Of a stretch of DNA of 64,000 nucleotides, positions 16,394 to 24,000 are shown one piece after another; the stretch's first letter is position 1, and each line of letters begins with the position of its first letter. The notes beneath the pieces are model-generated. The model was not told the origin of the DNA, ran no database searches, and saw nothing but the letters and a program-made list of their open reading frames with translations. The position numbers were made by a program, and so were the translations under genes. The DNA is from Nocardiopsis kunsanensis DSM 44524 (GTDB lineage Bacteria > Actinomycetota > Actinomycetes > Streptosporangiales > Streptosporangiaceae): NCBI RefSeq assembly GCF_000340965.1, contig NZ_ANAY01000015.1, positions 62,001 through 126,000 of the forward strand. Reading direction: 5' to 3'.

Positions 16394-17476
16394 TCAGGCC
16401 CCCTCCTTCCCGGAGGCCAGGCGGGTCGCCCACCGGGTGAGGGCTCCCAAGGATCCGTGGCTGCGCTGGAGCCCCCGGTATTCGGTCCGGTAACCGTCGT
16501 CGGTGACCCGCACGAGCAAGGGGGCGTTCGGTCCGACATCGGTCTCCTCGCCCGTGTCCCCCCGGACTCGCCACCCGGCGCGAACCAGTGCGCGCCGAAG
16601 GAGGGGTTCGTGGTCGGGACGGGGATCGACCCGGGCGACCCCGGCCGCACCGCTGGGTGCGTCGGCGGGATCACGGAGCCGGAAGACCCCTTCGGCCGGT
16701 GCGAACTCCAGGTCCGCACCGTCGAAGACCCGGCCGACCGCCCCGTCGAGGGTGAGTTCCTCGGGGGTTCCCTCGTGCAGGGAGCCGCCGTCCAACAGCC
16801 ACACCGCGTCGGCGGTGCGCAACGCCATCTCCAGGTCGTGTACGCACATGACCACTGCCAGGTCATGTTCACGGGCCAGCCGCCGCAACAGCCCGGTGAG
16901 CGCGACCTTGCCTGGCACGTCCAGGAACGCGGTCGGTTCGTCCAGCAACAGCACCGCCGGTTCCTGAGCGAGGGCTCGCGCGGTGAGGACCCGTTGCCGT
17001 TCACCGTCGGAGAGTTCGGCGACCCGGCGCCCGGCCAGATCACCGGCACCGACGGCGTCCAGGGCCCAATCCACCACGGCGTGGTCGCGCGGTCCCAAGC
17101 GTCCGGCCAACCCGGTGTGGGGATGCCGGCCCAACGCCACGAGGTCGCGGGCGCTCAGCAGCGGGGGCACGTCGCGTTCGGTGAGCACGGTGGCCAGGAC
17201 ACGAGCGCGTTGCACCGGGTCGAGCCCGGCCACGGGGGCGCCGTCGACCCGGCACTCCCCCGCCAGCGGCCGCGCCGACCCGCTCAGGGCACGCAGCAGT
17301 GTCGACTTCCCGGCGCCGTTCGGGCCCAGCAGCGCTGTCAGCTCTCCACGGCGCGCTCGTGCGTGCACATTCGAGAGCACAGTCGTCCACCTGCGGCGAG
17401 AACGGGGGTACCCCACGGAGAGACCGTCGATGACCAGTCCGGTCCCGGACGTGTGCTGTGGTGTGGATGCGGTCAC
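16394..17476 (-). CDS. ABC transporter ATPase, BtuD/FecE-type, with C-terminal extension
   Basis: ATPase (360 residues) of the riboswitch-led corrinoid or chelate importer. Walker A is GPNGAGKST near residues 51-59. The signature is LSDGERQ, a variant of LSGGQ common in FecE/HmuV-type ATPases. Walker B is VLLLDEPTAFLD, and the switch His is in CVHDLE. The ABC domain ends near residue 250. A C-terminal tail of about 105 residues follows (EFAPAEGVFRLRDP... PLLRRALVRAGWRV), longer than in E. coli BtuD (249 residues). The GTG at 17476 overlaps the permease stop as GTGA. Confidence 0.92.
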   Translation of the reverse strand: MTASTPQHTSGTGLVIDGLSVGYPRSRRRWTTVLSNVHARARRGELTALLGPNGAGKSTLLRALSGSARPLAGECRVDGAPVAGLDPVQRARVLATVLTERDVPPLLSARDLVALGRHPHTGLAGRLGPRDHAVVDWALDAVGAGDLAGRRVAELSDGERQRVLTARALAQEPAVLLLDEPTAFLDVPGKVALTGLLRRLAREHDLAVVMCVHDLEMALRTADAVWLLDGGSLHEGTPEELTLDGAVGRVFDGADLEFAPAEGVFRLRDPADAPSGAAGVARVDPRPDHEPLLRRALVRAGWRVRGDTGEETDVGPNAPLLVRVTDDGYRTEYRGLQRSHGSLGALTRWATRLASGKEGA

Positions 17477-18528
17477 GGGTTCACCCCTTTCGCGGCGCGG
17501 CCGTTGAGCAGTACCCCGATGACGATGGGTGCGCCGACCAGCGCGGTCACGGCGTTCAACGGGAGCACGCCGCTGGTTCCGGGCAGGACGGCGACGGTCC
17601 CGCAGGCCACGGCGACACATCCGCCCATGAGCAGCACCCCGGGGACCAGGGCCCGGTGGTCGGCGGTCCTCAGGGCGATGCGGGCGAGGTGGGGCACGGC
17701 CAGCCCGAGGAAGGCGACCGGGCCGCAGAACGCGGTGACGGTGCCGGCGAGCAACGCTCCCACCGCGATCACCGTCCACCGCACGGCCGAGGTGCGCACC
17801 CCCATGGTGCGTGCGTAGGCCTCGCCGAGCAGCAACGCGTTCAACGGTTTGACGAGGAAGGCCGAACCGAGCAGGGCCACCGCCAGGACCGGGGCGAACC
17901 AGGCCAGGTCCCTCCAGCCCGTCGCGGAGAAACTTCCCAGGCCCCAGAGCACGAAGCGTTGCACGTCCTCGGCGCGTGCGTAACTGATCAGGATGCTGAC
18001 AACGGACGAGACGACCGATCCCACCATGACACCGATGACGAGCAGGGTCACGACCGAGGAGGCCCACCGGGCCAGGAGCAGGATCAGAGCCATGACCCCG
18101 CCGGCCCCGAAGGCCGCGGCCAGCACCATGCCGGGACGTCCCAGTCCGACCAGCCCGGCGGTGAAGGTCCCACCGGTGGTACCCGCGGCCAGGACCACCA
18201 AGGCCACACCCAGGCTCGCACCAGAGCTGACGCCCAGGACATAGGGCTCGGCCAGAGGATTGCGCAACAGGGTCTGCATCTGCAATCCGGCCAGTCCCAG
18301 GGCGGCGCCCGCGAGCAGGCCGGTGAGCGCCCTGGGTAGGCGCACCTCCCAGACGATGGCCGCCGTCCGGGGATCGGGATCGCCGGCCCCGAGCAGGGCT
18401 GCCGCCACTTCTCCGGGCGGGATCGGTGTCGAGCCCAGACTGAGCGCGCAGGTCAGAACGGTGACCACGCCCGCGCTGAGCAGAGGCAGCACGACGCGGG
18501 CGCGGCGATCGGGGACCACTTCGTTCAC
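17473..18528 (-). CDS. ABC transporter permease, BtuC/FecCD family
   Basis: Integral membrane permease of 351 residues with about ten helices. Family segments are seen in order: EVRLPRALTGLLAGAALGLAGLQMQTLLRNPLAEPYVLGVSSGASLG near the N-terminus, the coupling region LGEAYARTMGVRTSAVRW, and FCGPVAFLGLAVPHLAR. These are the usual BtuC/FhuB/FecC hallmarks for corrinoid or siderophore uptake. GTG 18528 overlaps the binding-protein stop (GTGA), and its own stop overlaps the ATPase start. Only one permease gene is present, as for the BtuCD homodimer. Confidence 0.94.
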   Translation of the reverse strand: MNEVVPDRRARVVLPLLSAGVVTVLTCALSLGSTPIPPGEVAAALLGAGDPDPRTAAIVWEVRLPRALTGLLAGAALGLAGLQMQTLLRNPLAEPYVLGVSSGASLGVALVVLAAGTTGGTFTAGLVGLGRPGMVLAAAFGAGGVMALILLLARWASSVVTLLVIGVMVGSVVSSVVSILISYARAEDVQRFVLWGLGSFSATGWRDLAWFAPVLAVALLGSAFLVKPLNALLLGEAYARTMGVRTSAVRWTVIAVGALLAGTVTAFCGPVAFLGLAVPHLARIALRTADHRALVPGVLLMGGCVAVACGTVAVLPGTSGVLPLNAVTALVGAPIVIGVLLNGRAAKGVNP

Positions 18529-19751
18529 TCTTGGTCCAGCTGCCGGTAGTAGCGGGTCTCGTGGTCGGGGAGCAGGTCGGGGTGGACCACGTGCACGAGG
18601 TCGGCGAGCACCAGATCGGGACGGAGTACCCCTTCGTCCCAGTACTGGTTCCCTCCGGTGGGTCCGATGGCCTTGTTGTTGGTCCACACCTGGCCGGTGG
18701 CGAAGGCGGCGAACTCGGTGTGCCGTTCGTCCCCGGCCTCGGCGTCGGCGAGGGTGTCCCAGTCGGCGGAGGCGACCCAGACATCGGCCTCACGTGCTTC
18801 GGCGAGCACTTCCTCCAGGTCGAGTTCGACGCTCTCGGTTCCCTCGGTCCCGTCCCAGGGATGGGTTGCTCCGGCGTCGGCCAGCAGGCGTCCCACGTAG
18901 GATCCGCCCGCGGGTACGAACCAGGATCCGTCACCGAGCTGGCCGGGCAGAACCTGGACCGGGTCGGCGTCCGCCGTGAGCTCGGCGACCTCGTCGTAGT
19001 CGGACTCGATCTCGGCGAACAACTCCGCGGCCCGCTGTTCCTGGCCGGTGAGTACGCCGGCGAACAACAGCCATTCGGCGCGGCCGAGCGGGGTTGCCTC
19101 CAACCACTCGGCGTTGGCCACCACGGGGACCCCGGCCTCGCGCAGGCTCTCGTAGCCGGGGTCCTCGGTGCCTCCGGTCATGAGCAGGTCGGGGTCCTCG
19201 GCGATGACCAGTTCCTGGTCGATCGTGCCGCCACCCGCGTACTCGACGGTCTCATCGGCCTCGATCTGGTCGGAGATCTCCTCGGTGGACACGAACGAGG
19301 CGTCGGAGACACCGGTGAGGGCTCCGGCCCGGTCGAGTTCGGTGAACAGCGGCAAGTGGGTGGTGGATCCGGAGAAGACGCTCTCGACCGGGACCTCGAT
19401 GGTCGGTACCCCGTCGAGGCCGTCCCCGGCGAGTCCGGTCCCTTCCAGGTCGCCGGCCTCGGGTTCGGGGGTGCCGCACCGGTGCAGGAGGTAGCTCTCG
19501 GGGTCGGCCCCGGGAGCAGGCTGCTCGACGGTGACCACCACGTAGTGGTCGCCGTACTCGAAGGAGATGTTCTCGGCGTGGCCCGGTTCGACCTTGTCTG
19601 GGAAGTGGTCGGTACCGGGTTCGAAGTCCTCCACGCAGCCTCCGGCGGCGGTGCCGTCGGTCTTCTCATCCGCGAGAGGCGCACCGCATGCCGTGAGCAG
19701 GGCGACCAGTGGCAGCGCGGTCGCTGACCTGGTGAGGGGGGACAAGTGCAC
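18525..19751 (-). CDS. Substrate-binding lipoprotein, BtuF/FecB-like
   Basis: Extracytoplasmic lipoprotein of 408 residues. The signal peptide ends in LLTACGAP, lipid attachment at Cys22. Two lobes of the type III (helical-backbone) binding-protein fold flank a long helix. Recognisable segments are YAGGGTIDQELVIAEDPDLLMTGG and the C-terminal WTNNKAIGPTGGNQYWDEGVLRPDLVLADL. First gene of the operon downstream of the cobalamin riboswitch, so the ligand is probably cobalamin or a corrinoid, although siderophore-binding relatives exist. GTG 19751 is chosen because the signal peptide starts there; the frame stays open upstream through an ATG at 19922. Confidence 0.9.
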   Translation of the reverse strand: MHLSPLTRSATALPLVALLTACGAPLADEKTDGTAAGGCVEDFEPGTDHFPDKVEPGHAENISFEYGDHYVVVTVEQPAPGADPESYLLHRCGTPEPEAGDLEGTGLAGDGLDGVPTIEVPVESVFSGSTTHLPLFTELDRAGALTGVSDASFVSTEEISDQIEADETVEYAGGGTIDQELVIAEDPDLLMTGGTEDPGYESLREAGVPVVANAEWLEATPLGRAEWLLFAGVLTGQEQRAAELFAEIESDYDEVAELTADADPVQVLPGQLGDGSWFVPAGGSYVGRLLADAGATHPWDGTEGTESVELDLEEVLAEAREADVWVASADWDTLADAEAGDERHTEFAAFATGQVWTNNKAIGPTGGNQYWDEGVLRPDLVLADLVHVVHPDLLPDHETRYYRQLDQE

Positions 19752-19840
19752 GGGAGCCGTCCTTCCGTGATCGGCACCGCTCGGCCTCGGGGGCAGTAGC
19801 GGTGACACGGGACGGTTCCGCCGTACGGAGGTGAGGACCA

Positions 19841-19869
19841 CCCGCCTGCGAGGGGGCATCGCAGGCGGG
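19841..19869 (-). promoter_or_regulatory. Stem-loop between riboswitch and first gene (possible expression platform)
   Basis: A perfect 11-bp stem CCCGCCTGCGA/TCGCAGGCGGG with a 7-nt loop (19841-19851 and 19859-19869) lies in the leader about 100 nt after the aptamer and 90 nt before the binding-protein start. It may be a terminator-type expression platform. It lacks a U-tract, so the mode of control is uncertain. Confidence 0.45.
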
Positions 19870-19966
19870 AAGAAGGCAAGGCACGGGCGCGGCCGGCAGG
19901 CACGCGCACGGGGATACCTCATGCGTCTCGTTCCTCTCGCGGGGAGATCCGCCCCGGATGGTGAGG

Positions 19967-20119
19967 ACGACGGCGGTGAGTATCCTGGCTCACGGGTCAC
20001 AGCCTCGTGGTCCCGGCCTTCCCATCCCCTGAGGGACAGTGGCCGTGCGGGACCGGCTAACCGATTCACAGTGGCGGGACCGCGCCGGATTCGCACCGGC
20101 TTCCTCGTTCCGCCGTCGT
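19967..20119 (-). promoter_or_regulatory. Cobalamin riboswitch (AdoCbl-type aptamer)
   Basis: Read on the minus strand, the region has the conserved cobalamin aptamer core: GAAGCCGGTGCGAATCCGGC, then GCGGTCCCGCCACTGTGA, and near the 3' end the B12 box-like AGCCAGGATACTC. The closing helix P1 pairs ACGACGGCG (complement of 20111-20119) with CGCCGTCGT (complement of 19967-19975), a perfect 9 bp. It lies 215 nt upstream of the binding-protein gene and should repress the transporter and FhuF-like genes when cobalamin is plentiful. Confidence 0.93.
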
Positions 20120-20469
20120 TGGTCGCCCACATGATGGCACAAAGGGCCCGGCGCCCCAGAGGCCAGGGCCCTGGGGGTCCCGGCGGAACGGAACCACGAG
20201 GACAGGAACTCCCATCGGTACCGGCTGAGGGCCCCGCAGGTCCGACCGGGCAGTCCGGGAACCCCTGCGGGCAACTGAGGCCCCGGCCCTGCCCCCGGAG
20301 AGCCACCCGCGCAGCCCCTGCCCGAGGCCTCATGGGTCCCGCCCCGGCAGGCGAAGGGAACAGGCCGGCGAGTCCGACGGCCGGCGCGGGTCGATCCTGG
20401 TACGAGGGCACGACCGTGGCACTGCACCACGGTCGTGCCCAGGCACCGCGACCGCACCGGAGGCTTCCG
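20120..20469. other. Promoter region upstream of riboswitch and DHFR-like gene
   Basis: About 350 bp between the minus-strand riboswitch and the plus-strand DHFR-like gene. No gene is supported. It should hold the riboswitch promoter and the promoter of the right-hand gene; I cannot place -10/-35 boxes with confidence. GGAGG at 20458-20462 is the ribosome binding site of the next gene. Confidence 0.45.
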
Positions 20470-21025
20470 ATGGGCACACTCGTCTACTCGGTCCTGGTCT
20501 CGCTCGACGGATACGTCGAGACGAAGGAAGGTTCACTCGACTGGTCGTTCCCCGACGACCGGCTCCACAGTTTCATCAACGACCAGAGCCACGCCGTACG
20601 GGCTTCCCTGTACGGCCGGCGGCTGTACGAGCTGATGGCCGAGCGCTGGCCGGCCGTGCAGGGCCCCGACACCCCGCAGGTCGAGGCCGACTTCGCGCGT
20701 GTCTGGCGGGACACGCCCAAGTACGTGTTCTCCACGACCCTGGAACGGGCCGAGTGGGCCGAACGGGTGATCAGCGAGGACACCGTCGGGGAGGTCGCTC
20801 GCCTCAAGGACACGACCGACGGCGAGATGGACGTGGGCGGCCCCACCCTGGCCGCCCACCTCCGTACGGCACGGCCTGGTCGACGAGTACCGGATGTTCG
20901 TCTTCCCCGTGGTGCTCGGCGGCGGCACTCCGTTCTTTCCCGGGCTCGAGCGCCCGATCGGCCTGCACCCGGCCGAGACCCGCACGTTCGGCTCCGGGGT
21001 GGTGTACCTGAGCTACCGGATCTGA
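20470..21025 (+). pseudogene. DHFR/RibD C-terminal-like reductase, frameshifted
   Basis: Relatives are small NAD(P)H-dependent reductases of the dihydrofolate-reductase/RibD C-terminal fold (YwjB type). The first frame reads MGTLVYSVLVSLDGYVETKEG through DVGGPTLAAHLRT. The family's continuation, VRHGLVDEYRMFVFPVVLGGGTPFFPG to the TGA at 21023-21025, is in another frame. The length of 556 bases is one more than a multiple of three. The slip lies near 20858-20866 (CACCTCCGTACGG). Both halves retain GC-rich third positions, so the break is recent or a sequencing error. ATG 20470 has GGAGG upstream. If intact the protein would be about 184 residues. Confidence 0.85.
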
Positions 21026-21047
21026 GCGGCGGGCCCCGGTGTGGGGA

Positions 21048-24000
21048 TCACTCGTGGCAGGCCCTGCGCACTTCCTGCACGGTGGCGGGGGCGTCGAGGC
21101 GGAACGGGCCTACGAGATCGTTCTCGTACCTGGCTTCCCGCACGGCGGCCTTGACCGCGAAGAACACCGTGGAGGCCAGGACCAGCGGCGGCTCCCCGAC
21201 CTCCTTGGAGGACATCAGGTCGTTGGGGTTCTCGGGGACGGATGCTGCCTCGTCCCGCGGGAAGAGGTGGGTGTCCATCCGTTCCGGGATGGTGGAGACC
21301 GCCGGCGGCTTGTAACCCCAGGTATTGGTGCTGTTGAGACGGCCCTTCTCCTCACCTTCGGTCTCGTAGGCCAGGTGTTCGGTGAGCAGGTATCCGATCC
21401 CCTGGACGAAGGCCCCTTCGACCTGCCCGACGTCGACGGCGGGGTTGAGACTCCGGCCCATGTCGTAGACGATGTCGGACTTGAGCACGGTGACCTCGCC
21501 CGTGAGAACGTCGATCTCCACCTCCGAGCAGGCGGCGGAATAGGTGAACCCCAGGAAGGAGTCGACCCCGCCGCCGGGGGTCGCCTCCTGGTCGATCTCG
21601 ATGCCGGGGATCGGCTTCTGTTCCTCCATGGGCTTGTAGGTCAACGCCGGCACGGGTGCATCACCACCGACGATGGGGGCGGTGAAGGCGGCGACCAGGT
21701 CGACACGGTGGGCGTGGGCGAGCTGGACCAGGTTCTGCCAGACGAACTTGCCGGAGGGGGTCCTGGCCGCCCAGCCTTCCCGCGGGTGGTTCCAGTGGTC
21801 GACGCCCTGCTTCCTGCACCACTCATCGCCCTGTTCCCGGCGCAGCTGGGTGGCGAAGTCGGTCAGGCGACGGCGCAACCGTTCACAGACCTGTTTGACG
21901 GCCTCCCCGTTGTAGGTCGTGCCGGTGGAGGCCCCGGTGCTGGTGGGGTTGGGGATGACGCTGGTGCGCGGTCCCTCCACCCGCAGCAGGCTGAGCGGGA
22001 CACCGAGGACGTGTGCGGCGATCTGCTCGACCTTGGTCACCACCCCCTGGCCCATCTCCACACCGCCCTGGTGGATGACGACGCTGCCGTCCCCGGCGTA
22101 CACGGCGACGTGTGCGGCGGCCTGTTCGAGCATGGCGAGGTTGTAACCGGATCCGTACTTGACCGGGATCATCGCCACACCGCGCTTGCGCCAACGGTTC
22201 CGGCTGTTGAACTTCTCGACCCGCTCACGGGTCTTCTCGTATTCGCAGACCTTCTTGAGGTGCTCCCAGACCTCGCGCATGTAGCAGTAGGTCAGGGCCT
22301 GGCCGTAAGGGGTGACCTCGCCCTGCCGGTAGAGGTTCTTCTCCCGGACCTCCTCCGGCGTCATACCGATTGCGTGGGCGGCGTCGTCGATGGCGTTCTC
22401 GGTGATGATCTTGCCCTGGATGTCACCGAAGGCGCGGAAGGCCGTGTTCGGAGCGGTGTTGGTGCGGCAGACATCGATGCTGCTCTCGAAGTTGCGCACG
22501 TGATAGGCGTTGTCGGTGCGCAGCTGGATGCAGTTGGCAACGATGAAGGAGCAGTCGTAGAACGCTCCCCCGTCGCCCCACATGTCGGTGCGCACCCCGC
22601 GGATGATGCCCTTGTGGTCGAGGGCGATCTGGTACCGGCCGTAGTAGGGGTGCCGCTTGCCGATGAGCGCGGTGTCCAGGTCGCGGGGCAGGGCCAGGCG
22701 TACGGGCCGGCGCAGTGCGTGGGCGGCAACGACCGCGGGGCCGGTGACGAACCGGGCCGACTCGGTCTTGCCCCCGTACCCTCCGCCCAGCTGGCCCACT
22801 TCCACCTGGACCCTGTGGTGTTCGATCCCCAGCGCCATGGCGGCGGTCTGGTGCATCTCCATGGGGCTCTGGCTCGCCGGGCGCACCAGCCACCGGTCAC
22901 CGTCCAGGGGCTCGACGACACACGCCTGCGACTCCATGTAGAAGTGGGCCTGGCCGCCGGTGCTCTGCGCGTGCTCGACGACCGTACAGGAGACGCCGTC
23001 GACCTCTGCGTAGCGGTGGACGGGCTTCCGGTCGAGCGGGTCCCTGTCGATGGTCCAGTCGAAGCTGCTCCCGGGCCGGGTGACCTTCCAGATGTGGGAG
23101 ACGAAGGAGGCGCTCTTGGGACAGTCGGGGAAGACACTGCCCCGCGCGACCGCGTCCTCCAGACCCAGTACCGGCTTCTTCCACTGGGCGGGCCGGTCCA
23201 CCTCGCCGTAACGCACACACTCCTTCGAGACGTACTCGGCGATTTCCTGTGCTTCGCGTTCTCCGTGCGCGGTGACCAGCGCCAGGCACTGGCCCACGTA
23301 GTTGACCTGTTCCTCCGCGAACAGCGGCTGGTCCGAGGCCATACCGTGTTTGTTGACCCCGGTGGGCGGCACGTCGTCGTGGGCGACCAGATGCAGGTAG
23401 GAGGAGGGGTACCGGAGCGCGAGGTGGGCGCGCAGTTCCTCCGGCCCCGTCTTGCCGGTGCCGGGGACGACGAAGGTGAACGAGGCCAGGGCCCGGAGTC
23501 CGGTCACCATGGCCGCGTGTGCGGTCGTCGGGGTGGCCGGCAGGTCCTGGGTGTAATGGAGTTGTCCGGAGGCCTGGTACATGGACAGGCGCTTGACGTG
23601 GGGCTGGGCGACGGGTTGGCGGTGGCTCTCCGCTTCCCAGGTCTGGGTGCCGTCGCTGACGGGCCGGGTCCCCCACGTGGCCTCTCCGGCGGAACGTTCG
23701 CGTTCGGGGACCGACAGGCCTCGGTCCCGGAGCGTAGCGACCAGGGACTTGCGCAGGAACGCGCAGGCCAGGTCGGTCAGGTAGGTGTCGGTGATGCCTT
23801 CGGACGGTGAGACACTGCGGCGCGTGCGCGAGTTCTCCAGAGCTCCGGCGGCCTCCGTGCGCAGGGTCTCCACCAGTGCGTCCACGCGTTGGAAGGTCAA
23901 CGGCTCCCGGAGGAGCTCCTGCGTGGTCCGGGTCGCCTTCCACGGGATCGCGTCCAGCCCGCCGAACACCAAACGGGCCGAGCTGAGGTGCAGGCCCGAC

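Noticed and set aside
19751-19922. Longer SBP starting at ATG 19922
   Set aside because: It would bury the lipoprotein signal peptide 57 residues inside; GTG 19751 gives a normal signal peptide.
21039-23810. 923-codon open frame antisense to the molybdenum hydroxylase
   Set aside because: Runs opposite a fully motif-supported enzyme; composition (Val/Gly/Asp/His-rich) is typical of reverse-strand shadows.
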